Positions 40,859 through 48,871 are shown, numbered from the stretch's first letter. The stretch is DNA of 52,126 nt from Hoskinsella mucinilytica (GCF_045223415.1 NZ_JBEQZJ010000029.1:1-52126); one strand, 5' to 3'. Numbers and translations: made by a program. Notes: generated from the letters alone by a model not told the origin.

Positions 40859-41767
40859 ATGAAACATTTATTAACGCTAGCAGATCTTACGAAGGAAGAA
40901 TTATATGATTTGTTGGATCTAGCTGATAATTTGAAAAAAGAAGTAAAAAAAGGTATCTTTACACCATACTTAAGACATAAAACATTAGGTATGATCTTCA
41001 CAAAATCCTCTACAAGAACTCGTGTTTCTTTTGAAGTCGGCATGAAACAATTAGGTGGTCAAGGTATTTATCTAAATGCTAATGATATGCAATTAGGTAG
41101 AGGAGAACCAATCAAAGATACTGCACGTGTTTTAAGCCGATATTTAGATGGTATCATGATTCGTACGTACAAACAAAGTGATTTGGAAGAACTTGCAGAA
41201 TATGGAAGCATTCCGATCATCAATGGATTAACAGATTATGTTCATCCATGCCAAGTTTTAGCGGATTTAATGACGATTCGTGAACATAAAGGAACATTAG
41301 AAGGATTAAAGTTATGCTTCATTGGTGCCGGAAATAATATGGCCAATTCTTTGATCAATGGTGGTCTATTAGCAGGTATGGAAGTAGCTGCAGCATGTCC
41401 TTTAGAATATCTTCCAGATAGTGGTATCGTACATCGTGCAATGGAAACAGGAAGATTTACACTAACGCAAGATATTTTAGAAGCCGCAAAAGATGCGGAT
41501 GTTCTTGTGACTGATGTATGGGCTAGTATGGGAGAAGAAGGAGAAGCTGATACAAGAAAACAGATCTTCGCAGGAAAATATCAGATCAATGATGCGCTCA
41601 TGGCTGTCGCAAAGCCAGATGCAATGGTACAACATTGTTTACCGGCTCATCGTGAAGAAGAAATAACAGAAAAGGTATTTGAGGCACATGCAGACGAAAT
41701 TTTTGATGAAGCAGAAAATCGTCTTCATGCTCAAAAAGCTGTGTTAGTACGTTTACTTGGTGAGTAA
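40859..41767 (+). CDS. argF: Ornithine carbamoyltransferase
   Basis: 302 residues. It makes citrulline from ornithine and carbamoyl phosphate. The phosphate-binding 'SSTRTRVSFEVGM', 'HPCQVLADLMTI' and ornithine-binding 'QHCLPAHREEE' motifs are all present. AAAGGAGG precedes the ATG. The 52-base gap from argD is the longest in the operon and holds TATGAT elements without a good -35 box, so co-transcription with the rest is still most likely. The operon ends here at a strong terminator. Carbamoyl phosphate synthase is not in the window. Confidence 0.96.
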   Translation: MKHLLTLADLTKEELYDLLDLADNLKKEVKKGIFTPYLRHKTLGMIFTKSSTRTRVSFEVGMKQLGGQGIYLNANDMQLGRGEPIKDTARVLSRYLDGIMIRTYKQSDLEELAEYGSIPIINGLTDYVHPCQVLADLMTIREHKGTLEGLKLCFIGAGNNMANSLINGGLLAGMEVAAACPLEYLPDSGIVHRAMETGRFTLTQDILEAAKDADVLVTDVWASMGEEGEADTRKQIFAGKYQINDALMAVAKPDAMVQHCLPAHREEEITEKVFEAHADEIFDEAENRLHAQKAVLVRLLGE

Positions 41768-41784
41768 GTTTACTCACCTTTTTC
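41759..41784 (+). terminator. Terminator of the arginine operon
   Basis: GGTGAGT / ACTCACC stem followed by TTTTT; the 5' arm overlaps the end of argF. Confidence 0.88.
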
Positions 41785-41835
41785 CTGTTTCATCTGATAA
41801 AAAGAATCAACCAAGTTATTCCAGACATTTTTATA

Positions 41836-41864
41836 TGGACAATATGATGGTAACCCTGTAAAAT
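41836..41864 (+). promoter_or_regulatory. Promoter of the redox lipoprotein gene
   Basis: TGGACA (41836-41841), 17 bases, TAAAAT (41859-41864). The upstream in-frame ATG at 41863 lies inside this -10 box, so it cannot be the start. Confidence 0.65.
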
Positions 41865-41886
41865 GAAAAAGAAAGCAGGTGGCGAA

Positions 41887-42504
41887 ATGAAAAAAATATG
41901 GTTATGCATCCTTTTGATTGTATTATGTGGTTGCACTACAGCAAAAGATAATAAAAAAACAGAGTCAAATCAGACATCACAATCCTATTGTGATGACGAT
42001 ACCAGTACTTGCAGTTTTGGAAAAGAAGCTGATATGAGTGCATATGAAGGTTTTGATAGCAAAGACAGTAGGTTTGAAGAAAGCGATATGGAACATCTTT
42101 TGGCTACCTTTGATCAAAAGAAAAGTGGTATTTTTTACCTAGGCTATCCTTCTTGTCCATGGTGTATAGAGGCGCTTCCCGTATTGAATGAGGTTGCAAA
42201 AGAGAACGATGTTTATGTAGCTTATGTTAGAACCAGAGATGATCAAAAAGAATTGATCTATACAGAAGAACAAAAGCAAAAATTAATCTCTCTAACATCT
42301 GCGTATTTGGAAAAGAATGATGATGGAGAACCTCAGCTATTTGTTCCCTTTGTATTGGTCGTAAAAGATGGCAAAGCAATCAGCGGACATGTAGGAACAG
42401 TAGATGGACATGATGCGCATGAAAGAACGATGAAAGATGAAGAAAAAGAAGCGTTACATAAAATCTATATGGAAATGCTAAATGAAATGAAAAAACAAGG
42501 ATGA
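41887..42504 (+). CDS. Lipoprotein with thioredoxin-like CPWC motif
   Basis: 205 residues. The N-terminus 'MKKIWLCILLIVLCGCTT' is a signal peptide with a lipobox-like end (Leu-Cys-Gly-Cys), so the mature protein should be lipid-anchored outside the membrane. A Ser/Thr/Asn-rich linker follows. Then comes a thioredoxin-like region with 'FYLGYPSCPWCIEALPVLNEVA' (redox CPWC) and the family's 'LFVPFVLVVKDGKAISGH' cis-Pro strand. It is probably an extracytoplasmic thiol-disulfide protein. The start is fixed by AGGTGG three bases upstream and by the promoter overlap of the longer frame. No partner such as CcdA is nearby. Confidence 0.85.
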   Translation: MKKIWLCILLIVLCGCTTAKDNKKTESNQTSQSYCDDDTSTCSFGKEADMSAYEGFDSKDSRFEESDMEHLLATFDQKKSGIFYLGYPSCPWCIEALPVLNEVAKENDVYVAYVRTRDDQKELIYTEEQKQKLISLTSAYLEKNDDGEPQLFVPFVLVVKDGKAISGHVGTVDGHDAHERTMKDEEKEALHKIYMEMLNEMKKQG

Positions 42505-42527
42505 TTATGAACATCCTTGTTTTATTA
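42492..42527. terminator. Bidirectional terminator between lipoprotein gene and xpt
   Basis: AAAACAAGGATG / CATCCTTGTTTT perfect twelve-pair stem. Confidence 0.88.
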
Positions 42528-43100
42528 TGATTCAACAAATTCAATGATTCCATCATGTAGTGATTTGATTCTTGCTTGAGCATAGACCTCATATCCAAGC
42601 GCTTCCACTTTTGCTCTCCCATTTTGAAAAGCTTTCTCTATGACGATTCCGATCCCGGCAACTTGTGCTTGGGCCTGTTCGATCAGATTGATAGCACCAA
42701 GACAAGCTTCACCATTAGCCATGAAATCATCAATAAGCAGTACCTGATCTCCCTTGCATAAATATTTTTTCGCAACACTGATCTGATAATCGATATCCTT
42801 TGTGAAAGAATGGATCTTTGTCTGATATAACTCATCTTTTAAAATTTTGCTAGTACTTTTTTTGAAATAGACGACAGGAACCTGTAATAGATATCCTAGA
42901 AACACGGATGGTGCGATACCACTGGTTTCGATGGTCGCAATCTTATCAATCGAATGATTACTGAAATGATGCTTTAGATCTTGTGCCAGATCCATCATAA
43001 AGGCACAATCGATTTGATGATTTAAAAAAGAATCCACCTTTAAAATTTCAGTACCGATGGCTTCTCCATGCTCTTGTATGTAAAGCTCTAACTCTTTCAT
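42525..43100 (-). CDS. xpt: Xanthine phosphoribosyltransferase
   Basis: 191 residues, the usual length of Xpt. It salvages xanthine to XMP using PRPP. The PRPP-binding loop is 'QVLLIDDFMANGEACLGAINL' near residues 120-140. The N-terminal 'ELELYIQEHGEAIGTEILKVDSFLNHQID' is highly characteristic. The ATG at 43100 follows minus-strand GAGGTG; the longer frame from 43121 overlaps that site. Its predicted promoter starts transcription too close to the ATG for a purine riboswitch, which is unusual for Firmicutes xpt. Confidence 0.93.
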   Translation of the reverse strand: MKELELYIQEHGEAIGTEILKVDSFLNHQIDCAFMMDLAQDLKHHFSNHSIDKIATIETSGIAPSVFLGYLLQVPVVYFKKSTSKILKDELYQTKIHSFTKDIDYQISVAKKYLCKGDQVLLIDDFMANGEACLGAINLIEQAQAQVAGIGIVIEKAFQNGRAKVEALGYEVYAQARIKSLHDGIIEFVES

Positions 43101-43134
43101 TTTGTTCACCTCATACTTCATATTTAACCCGTTT

Positions 43135-43162
43135 ATTTTACCATACTTTTGAACAACGGCAA
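43135..43162 (-). promoter_or_regulatory. Promoter of xpt
   Basis: Minus-strand TTGCCG (43162-43157), 16 bases, TAAAAT (43140-43135). Confidence 0.55.
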
Positions 43163-43202
43163 GTAGAAACTTAGCTGTAACCTAAAAAATAGGTAATATT
43201 TT

Positions 43203-43219
43203 ACAATGATTGACATTGT
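43203..43219. promoter_or_regulatory. Dyad between the xpt and EamA promoters
   Basis: ACAATG-ATTGA-CATTGT, perfect six-base arms, just upstream of the EamA -35 element. A possible operator; the regulator is unknown. Confidence 0.35.
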
Positions 43220-43223
43220 TGTC

Positions 43224-43252
43224 TTGAAAAAAAACGAAAGATTCGGTATGAT
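43224..43252 (+). promoter_or_regulatory. Promoter of the EamA transporter gene
   Basis: TTGAAA (43224-43229), 17 bases, TATGAT (43247-43252). Confidence 0.7.
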
Positions 43253-43278
43253 TAACACCATGCGAGGTGTTTTAAGGG

Positions 43279-44160
43279 ATGAAAAAGATATATGCAAATC
43301 TCATGCTTGTATGCGTGACGGTAATATGGGGTGGCGGTTTTATAGCGACTTCCGGAGCTTTAGATAGTATGACGCCATTTTATGTGATGATGATTCGCTT
43401 TGTTGGTGCCAGTATATTGCCTTTGATCGTATGTTATCGAAAATTAAGAAAATTAGAAAGAGTTGATATCAAACATGGTATCATTGCCGGAGTGTTTTTG
43501 TTTTTGGCGTTTGCTTTTCAAACCTTTGGATTGCAATATTCTACACCAAGTAAGAATGCATTTCTAACTGCGACCAATGTTGTATTTGTGCCTTATTTAC
43601 TTTGGATGCTTTTGAAACGAAGACCAAATCGAAAAGAAGTCATTGCTTCGCTGTTATGTATTATTGGAATTGCACTACTCACTTTGAAAAAAGATGCGTT
43701 TTATCTTACCGTAGGAGATGCGCTCTCAATCATTTGTGCCTTGTTTTTTGCGCTTCATATCATTGCATTAGAACGTTATAGTGCACATATGGATGCAATC
43801 TGCATGACAGCTTTGCAAATGGTGACAGCTGGTGTGTTATCAACAATATGCGCTTTACTTTTTGAAACACCACCAACACAATGGAATGCTAGTGCAATTG
43901 GAAATGTATCTTATCTGATTTTTGTGTCAACATTGCTTGCTTATCTGATTCAAACATATGCTCAAAAATTTACGAGTGCCAATACAGCAAGCTTGATTTT
44001 ATCTATGGAAGCATTGTTTGCATCTGTTTTTTCCTTTTTGATATTCCATGAGGTTTTATCTATCCAAATGATATTTGGCGCAATCTTCATATTTGGTAGT
44101 GTCATTTATATCGAATATAAGCCAAAGAAAAAAGAAAACTATAAAAAAGCAACAAATTGA
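43279..44160 (+). CDS. DMT-superfamily EamA transporter
   Basis: 293 residues with ten hydrophobic helices in two EamA halves. Each half shows the typical pattern: 'LVCVTVIWGGGFIATSGALDSMTPFYVMMIRFVGASILPLIV' in the first and 'VSTLLAYLIQTYAQKFTSANTASLILSMEALFASVFSFLIFHE' in the second. Family members export amino acids, nucleosides or other metabolites; the substrate is not predictable. It is divergent from xpt with its own promoter, and TTTTAAGGG lies upstream of the ATG. A strong terminator follows. Confidence 0.9.
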   Translation: MKKIYANLMLVCVTVIWGGGFIATSGALDSMTPFYVMMIRFVGASILPLIVCYRKLRKLERVDIKHGIIAGVFLFLAFAFQTFGLQYSTPSKNAFLTATNVVFVPYLLWMLLKRRPNRKEVIASLLCIIGIALLTLKKDAFYLTVGDALSIICALFFALHIIALERYSAHMDAICMTALQMVTAGVLSTICALLFETPPTQWNASAIGNVSYLIFVSTLLAYLIQTYAQKFTSANTASLILSMEALFASVFSFLIFHEVLSIQMIFGAIFIFGSVIYIEYKPKKKENYKKATN

Positions 44161-44178
44161 TTGATGTTGCTTTTTTTG
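44143..44178 (+). terminator. Terminator of the EamA transporter gene
   Basis: AAAAGCAACA / TGTTGCTTTT stem followed by TTTTTTT. Confidence 0.88.
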
Positions 44179-44203
44179 TAGAATTTTCTATGTTATAATC
44201 TAC

Positions 44204-44221
44204 TTGTTAAAAAAAACACAA
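44204..44221. promoter_or_regulatory. Rex operator downstream of the hydrogenase -10 box
   Basis: TTGTTAAAAAAAACACAA matches the Rex consensus (TTGTTAA-N4-TTCACAA) at all but one position of the half-sites. It begins four bases after TATAAT (44194-44199), where a bound repressor would block transcription. It also overlaps a short ACACAA-GTGG-TTGTGT hairpin (44216-44231). Confidence 0.65.
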
Positions 44222-44248
44222 GTGGTTGTGTGTTAAGAGGAGGAACTT

Positions 44249-45700
44249 ATGTCATTATTTGATCACGAAGCTAGACAATTTAAATTCGATGTTTTAAAAG
44301 AGGTCAGCAAACGTGCATTTGAAGGGAAATTAAATGAAGATGTATGCGATGAAGTTGCCAATCTTCTGATTCCAGGGAAGCGTGCAGATTTCCGTTGCTG
44401 TATTTATAAGGAAAAGGAAATTATTCGTGAACGTACTCGAATGGCAATGGGCAAGCCACCAGTACCTACGCAACACAATAACGAACGTCAAATCGTTCGT
44501 GTATTGGATGCGGCATGTGATGGATGTAGCATTCATAAGATTCAAGTAACGGATAACTGTCGTAAATGTATGGCAAAGGCGTGTTTATCAGCATGTAAAT
44601 TTGATGCTATCAAGATGGGTAATGATCAGGCATTTATTGATTATGATAAATGTAAGGAATGTGGTGCATGTAAGAATGCATGTCCATTTAATGCTATCGT
44701 AGAAACACAGCGTCCATGTATGAAGAGCTGCCCGGTTGATGCAATCAGTATGGATGAAAATAACTATGCGTTGATTGATGAGGAAAAATGTATCAATTGT
44801 GGTGCGTGTCAAGCAAAATGTCCATTCGGAGCAATTGAAGACATTAGCTGGATGGTGCCGGTAATCGATGAATTAAATAAGGGAACAAAAATGTATGCAG
44901 TCTTTGCGCCAGCAATTCAAGGGCAATTCGATGAAGCAACGTTACCACAAATCATGGAAAGCATTCGTCAATTAGGATTTGAAGAAGTATATGAAGCTGC
45001 AATCGGGGCAGATGCAGTTGCATGGTATGAAAAACAAGATGCGATTGCACATAAAAAAGAAGGGAAAAAGATCACAACATCTTGTTGTCCTGCGTTTGTC
45101 AATATGGCAAAACAGCACTTCCCAACGGTATACGAAACCAATGTTTCACACATGGTAAGTCCTATGGTGGCGATTACTAGATATCTAAAACATCATCATC
45201 CTGATGCTAAAGTGGTATTTATTGGGCCATGTGTTGCTAAAAAGCAAGAAACCTTAGATTCAGAAGTGGATTATTGTTTGACATTTGAAGAATTGGGCGC
45301 AATGTTTGTATCTAAAAATATCTCTGTAGAAAATGTTACACCTAGAAGTGAAGATACCGCAAGCTGTTATGCTAGAAACTTTTCTATTGGAGGAGGCGTT
45401 AGTAAGGCGGTTGCTCAAGCTGCTGGAGAATGTGGTGATGAGGAAACTTTAGTGGCACAATATGCAGATGGTAGCCTTGAATGTAAAAAAGCATTATTAA
45501 TGATGAAGGTAAATCGTTTTAATGCAGATATCTTAGAAGGTATGGCTTGTGCCGGAGGATGTATTTGTGGTCCTGCAACAATTGAAAGCGCACCAAAAGC
45601 AAAATCAAGAATGGCGAAAGAAAATGTGGTCTTAAAAGATAAGACAATTGCATCTACTTTAGAAACATTTGACTTTACAGATATTGATTTGCATAGATAA
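44249..45700 (+). CDS. Monomeric [FeFe] hydrogenase, group-B-like
   Basis: 483 residues. Iron-sulfur cysteines come first (pairs near 90-116, then a two-cluster ferredoxin with Cys135/138/141/145 and 181/184/187/191). The H-cluster domain follows with TSCCP (277-281), 'GPCVAKKQE' (326-334) and 'EGMACAGGCICG' (430-441), the P1, P2 and P3 motifs. The cysteine set for the H-cluster is complete. The P1 form 'TTSCCPAFV' and the overall order fit the ferredoxin-linked, single-subunit group B type. It would evolve H2 from reduced ferredoxin made by Bcd-EtfAB. GAGGAGG precedes the ATG. Maturases HydE, HydF and HydG are not in the window. Confidence 0.9.
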   Translation: MSLFDHEARQFKFDVLKEVSKRAFEGKLNEDVCDEVANLLIPGKRADFRCCIYKEKEIIRERTRMAMGKPPVPTQHNNERQIVRVLDAACDGCSIHKIQVTDNCRKCMAKACLSACKFDAIKMGNDQAFIDYDKCKECGACKNACPFNAIVETQRPCMKSCPVDAISMDENNYALIDEEKCINCGACQAKCPFGAIEDISWMVPVIDELNKGTKMYAVFAPAIQGQFDEATLPQIMESIRQLGFEEVYEAAIGADAVAWYEKQDAIAHKKEGKKITTSCCPAFVNMAKQHFPTVYETNVSHMVSPMVAITRYLKHHHPDAKVVFIGPCVAKKQETLDSEVDYCLTFEELGAMFVSKNISVENVTPRSEDTASCYARNFSIGGGVSKAVAQAAGECGDEETLVAQYADGSLECKKALLMMKVNRFNADILEGMACAGGCICGPATIESAPKAKSRMAKENVVLKDKTIASTLETFDFTDIDLHR

Positions 45701-45706
45701 CATAAG

Positions 45707-45731
45707 GGAAGGTAAAAATACCTTCCTTTTT
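45707..45731 (+). terminator. Terminator of the hydrogenase gene
   Basis: GGAAGGTA-AAAA-TACCTTCC perfect stem followed by TTTTT. Confidence 0.9.
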
Positions 45732-45782
45732 CGACAGATTATGAATCCTTTATCACGTATGATAACCTCAGGTGATAACATG

Positions 45783-46109
45783 ATGATATTTTATGCAATC
45801 CATCCCGGCTTTGCTCATACGATGCGTCAACATAGCGATGTATTAAGAGATGTCATGTTGATGCAAGATCAACAAAAAGACTATATTCTTCAAACAATAG
45901 AAATCAAAACGGTAAGAGAGAGTGCTTTGTCTTTTTTTGATGCTCCGATTTATGAAGAACAAGGAAAATTGATAATGGATGCAGAGGGTGTAGAAGCTTG
46001 TAGTATTGATATTCAAGATGGAATTGTACAAATGGACTGCCTAAAGAACCCTTTTTTGGAACTGTTAAAAAGGATATATCCTTGTTATATTATGGAAGTT
46101 GTCAAATAA
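45783..46109 (+). CDS. Hypothetical protein
   Basis: A 108-codon frame with no recognised domain. It starts at an ATG preceded by AGGTGA (45770-45775, seven bases away); ATG 45780 is an alternative. The product is mixed hydrophobic and acidic, with a beta-rich look ('MIFYAIHPGFAHTMRQHSD' at the start, 'GVEACSIDIQDGIVQMDCLKNPF' later) and three cysteines. No signal peptide or membrane segment is seen. It lies after the hydrogenase terminator and before yneF, with no strong promoter, so expression is uncertain. The uninterrupted length and good ribosome-binding site favour a real gene. Confidence 0.55.
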   Translation: MIFYAIHPGFAHTMRQHSDVLRDVMLMQDQQKDYILQTIEIKTVRESALSFFDAPIYEEQGKLIMDAEGVEACSIDIQDGIVQMDCLKNPFLELLKRIYPCYIMEVVK

Positions 46110-46123
46110 ATGAGCAAAAAGTA

Positions 46124-46152
46124 TTGTAAATTAAGGATAAAAATAGTAAAAT
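46124..46152 (+). promoter_or_regulatory. Promoter of yneF
   Basis: TTGTAA (46124-46129), 17 bases, TAAAAT (46147-46152). Confidence 0.65.
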
Positions 46153-46179
46153 GGATACAGCGTTAGGAGGAGTCAGAAG

Positions 46180-46395
46180 ATGAATTTTTTAACTTCCATT
46201 ATGTATGTGGCATTAGGATTGGTTGTGGGTGGATTCCTTGGATTCTATTTCACTAGAAAGAAATTCGAAAAGGAACTAAAAGAGAACCCGCCAATCAACG
46301 AAAAGATGATTCGCGCGATGTTCTTGCAGATGGGTAGAAAACCAAGTGAGGCCCAGATTAAACAGATAATGAAATCTGTAAATTCAAACAGATAA
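46180..46395 (+). CDS. yneF: YneF family (UPF0154) small membrane protein
   Basis: 71 residues. One N-terminal membrane helix ('SIMYVALGLVVGGFLGFYFTRK') is followed by a conserved cytoplasmic tail 'NPPINEKMIRAMFLQMGRKPSEAQIKQIMKSV'. Both the length and the 'NPPI-x-E-x-MIRAM-x-x-QMGRKPSE' block are diagnostic of UPF0154. Function is unknown; the family is nearly universal in Firmicutes. AGGAGG lies eight bases before the ATG. It has its own promoter and terminator. Confidence 0.95.
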   Translation: MNFLTSIMYVALGLVVGGFLGFYFTRKKFEKELKENPPINEKMIRAMFLQMGRKPSEAQIKQIMKSVNSNR

Positions 46396-46396
46396 A

Positions 46397-46430
46397 AAAG
46401 ACACGAGAAACTTCGTGTTTTCTTTTTTTT
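46397..46430 (+). terminator. Terminator of yneF
   Basis: AAGACACGA paired with TCGTGTTTT (ACACGA core) followed by a long T-run. Confidence 0.8.
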
Positions 46431-46533
46431 CTTGCAATAATGTAAGAATACAAAAGAGAGGATAACAGTTGTGTAAGTTTACAGGGAATGAAAAAATATA
46501 TGATATAATGGTTGCAAGGATTGGTGATAACAT

Positions 46534-47226
46534 ATGAAATTCATAAAAAGAATTTTAATTTTCTTTATCATTGCATTGATTAGTTTAAGTATTCTGTTTG
46601 TAGGCGTAGGCTATGTCAATTATCGAAAAGCAGTATCTGATGCTCCAATTGAAGAAAAAATAGCTGAAATCAGAGGACAGAAGCATTATGTAAAAATAGA
46701 GGATATTGCTCCCTCCTTACTTCAAGCAACGGTTTCCATAGAGGATCGACGTTTCTATGAACATAATGGTGTAGATTATCGTTCCTTAGGAAGAGCGTTG
46801 GTGGATAATCTCTTTGCCAAAGGTATTGTAGGAGGAGGTTCTACGATTACCCAACAATTGGGAAAAAATCTCTATTTTGATTATCAACCGTCTTATATTC
46901 GTAAAATGAGTGAAATCTTCCTTGCTTATGATTTAGAAAAGGAACTTTCCAAACAAGAAATTTTGGAACTATATGTAAATGTGATCAATTACGGGGATAA
47001 TCATATGGGGATTTACGAAGCAAGCATGGGCTACTTTCACAAAGCACCAAAGGATCTTGATGTTGATGAAGCTACGTTGTTAGCGGGATTGCCACAATCA
47101 CCAAGTAATTATCAGCTAAGTAATCATGAAGATGCTGCAAGGATCCGACAAAAGCAAGTGTTGCAGGCAATGGTTCGTGACCAACATATTTCAAATGATG
47201 AAATGTTGAAGATCATTCAAGAATAA
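46534..47226 (+). CDS. Monofunctional peptidoglycan glycosyltransferase (GT51)
   Basis: 230 residues. One N-terminal membrane anchor (residues 5-28) and then only a GT51 domain. The catalytic glutamate is Glu70 in 'VSIEDRRFYEHNGVD', followed by 'GGSTITQQLGKNL' and 'RKMSEIFLAYDLEKELSKQEILELYVNVINYG', the remaining signature motifs. It polymerises lipid II into glycan strands outside the membrane. There is no transpeptidase domain, unlike class-A PBPs. GGTGAT before the ATG is a weak ribosome-binding site; TATAAT at 46504-46509 lies shortly upstream. A TGTAA-GT-TTACA palindrome (46472-46483) is just before it. Confidence 0.92.
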   Translation: MKFIKRILIFFIIALISLSILFVGVGYVNYRKAVSDAPIEEKIAEIRGQKHYVKIEDIAPSLLQATVSIEDRRFYEHNGVDYRSLGRALVDNLFAKGIVGGGSTITQQLGKNLYFDYQPSYIRKMSEIFLAYDLEKELSKQEILELYVNVINYGDNHMGIYEASMGYFHKAPKDLDVDEATLLAGLPQSPSNYQLSNHEDAARIRQKQVLQAMVRDQHISNDEMLKIIQE

Positions 47227-47233
47227 GTTTTGT

Positions 47234-47262
47234 TTGACTTCCCATTCGGCTTCTTTTACAAT
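47234..47262 (+). promoter_or_regulatory. Promoter of the NSS transporter gene
   Basis: TTGACT (47234-47239), 17 bases, TACAAT (47257-47262). Confidence 0.7.
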
Positions 47263-47291
47263 AATAACTGCATGTTTGTAAAGGAGAAGTT

Positions 47292-48668
47292 ATGGAACAA
47301 AAAAGAGAAAAACTATCATCACGCATTGGCTTTATCTTTTTATCGGCTGGATGCGCAATTGGATTAGGGAATATATGGCGCTTTCCTTATGTTGCAGGTA
47401 AATATGGAGGAGGCGCTTTTGTTCTAGTATATTTGTTTTTTCTGATTATCTTGGGTCTGCCGATTATGGTTATGGAGTTTTCGGTAGGTAGGGCTAGTAG
47501 ACAAAGTATCGCAAAAAGCTTTCAAGTTCTAGAAAGAAAAGGTCAAAAATGGCATCTTTTCTCTTATGTTGCAATGCTTGGTAATTATCTTCTTGTTATG
47601 TTTTATACCACTATATCAGGCTGGATGCTTGCTTATTTTGTGAAAATGGCCAGTGGGGAATTTAATGGAATGAATGCACAGATGATCAATGAGACTTTCG
47701 TCAATCTACAAAAGGATCCGGTTGCATCCGTAGGTTGGATGATCGTAATCGTCTGTATCGGTTGTTTTATTTGCGTACTAGGGCTACAAAACGGTGTAGA
47801 AAAAATAACTAAAGTTATGATGGCAATCTTACTAGGCGTTATGATCATACTAGTGTTAAAGTCGCTTAGTCTTCCAAAAGCTATAGCAGGTGTTAAATTC
47901 TATTTGATTCCGGACTTTGATCAATTTATAAAAAATGGTGTTTTTAATGCTATTTATACTGCAATGGGACAAGCTTTTTTTACGCTCAGTATCGGCATGG
48001 GTGGAATGGCGATATTTGGAAGCTATATTGATAAGAAACGTTCTTTGAGCGGTGAATCCGTAAATATCATGGTATTAGATACCTTTGTTGCGATGATGGC
48101 AGGATTGATCATTTTTCCAGCATGTATGTCTTTTGGCGTGGATGCAGGAAGTGGACCTGGTTTGGTATTTGTGACTTTACCAAATATATTTAATGCTATG
48201 AGCAATGGACAGCTATGGGGTTCTTTGTTCTTTATCTTTATGAATTTTGCAGCTTTATCTACAATCATCGCTGTATTTGAAAATATCATTTCCTTTAGTA
48301 TAGATATGTTTCAATGGAGTCGTAGAAAAAGTGTGGTCTTAAATCTTTTCATTATTATCATAGGATCTTTACCTTGTGCTTTGGGATTTAGTATCTTTGC
48401 TGGGTTCCAACCATTCAGTGAGGGAAGCGCAATGTTGGATTTGTTAGATTTTATGGTAAGTAATGTAATTATGCCTTTAGGATCTATCGTGTTCTTGTTG
48501 TTTTGTACTAGAACGTATGGATGGGGATGGAATAAGTTTGTGGCTGAAGCGAACGAAGGAACAGGGATTGGTTTTCCTAAGAAAGCAAGGGTATATGTTA
48601 GTTATATTTTACCCTTAATTGTTCTCTTTATTTTCCTGTTTGGGTTATGGGAAAAACTTTGTGCATAA
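47292..48668 (+). CDS. Sodium-dependent transporter, NSS (SNF) family
   Basis: 458 residues and 11-12 hydrophobic helices. The first helix carries the family signature 'GFIFLSAGCAIGLGNIWRFPYVAGKYGGGAF', with the unwound substrate and sodium site. A second helix reads 'LVYLFFLIILGLPIMVMEFSVGR', and helix 6 has 'AMGQAFFTLSIGMGGMAIFGSYI'. Relatives such as LeuT, TnaT and MhsT import amino acids with sodium; the substrate here is probably an amino acid but not predictable. AAGGAG precedes the ATG. No terminator is seen before the tRNA promoter. Confidence 0.93.
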   Translation: MEQKREKLSSRIGFIFLSAGCAIGLGNIWRFPYVAGKYGGGAFVLVYLFFLIILGLPIMVMEFSVGRASRQSIAKSFQVLERKGQKWHLFSYVAMLGNYLLVMFYTTISGWMLAYFVKMASGEFNGMNAQMINETFVNLQKDPVASVGWMIVIVCIGCFICVLGLQNGVEKITKVMMAILLGVMIILVLKSLSLPKAIAGVKFYLIPDFDQFIKNGVFNAIYTAMGQAFFTLSIGMGGMAIFGSYIDKKRSLSGESVNIMVLDTFVAMMAGLIIFPACMSFGVDAGSGPGLVFVTLPNIFNAMSNGQLWGSLFFIFMNFAALSTIIAVFENIISFSIDMFQWSRRKSVVLNLFIIIIGSLPCALGFSIFAGFQPFSEGSAMLDLLDFMVSNVIMPLGSIVFLLFCTRTYGWGWNKFVAEANEGTGIGFPKKARVYVSYILPLIVLFIFLFGLWEKLCA

Positions 48669-48706
48669 ATTTCTTGCAAAAAAATCAAAAAAATTTAAAA
48701 AAGGGA

Positions 48707-48735
48707 TTGTATTTTTTGAAAAGATTGGTTATAAT
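48707..48735 (+). promoter_or_regulatory. Promoter of tRNA-Leu with upstream A-tract
   Basis: TTGTAT (48707-48712), 17 bases, TATAAT (48730-48735). A-tracts around 48677-48702 look like an UP element and recur before the promoter at 52067. Confidence 0.75.
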
Positions 48736-48747
48736 ATCTAAGCACTT

Positions 48748-48834
48748 GCCCGAGTGGTGAAACTGGTAGACGCAACGGACTCAAAATCCGTCGGTAGTGA
48801 TACTGTGCCGGTTCGAGTCCGGCCTCGGGCACCA
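48748..48834 (+). tRNA. tRNA-Leu (anticodon CAA), CCA encoded
   Basis: Acceptor stem GCCCGAG / CTCGGGC with discriminator A and encoded CCA (48831-48834). Anticodon stem ACGGA / TCCGT holds the loop CTCAAAA, anticodon CAA at 48782-48784, reading UUG. A long variable arm, typical of class II leucine tRNA, precedes a T-arm with GGTTCGAGTCC. A rho-independent hairpin follows. It is a single tRNA gene, not a cluster. Confidence 0.97.
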
Positions 48835-48845
48835 AGTTGCTTAGA

Positions 48846-48871
48846 ACATCGCATATTGCGATGTTTTTTTG
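48846..48871 (+). terminator. Terminator of tRNA-Leu
   Basis: ACATCGCA-TAT-TGCGATGT perfect stem followed by TTTTTTT. Confidence 0.9.

Noticed and set aside
41863..41886. Upstream start of the lipoprotein at 41863
   Set aside because: That ATG overlaps the -10 box, and the signal peptide begins properly at 41887.
43101..43200. Purine riboswitch before xpt, prompted by GTTTCTAC on the minus strand
   Set aside because: The flanking bases do not form the P2 and P3 stems with interacting loops that the aptamer needs, and the sequence overlaps the likely promoter.
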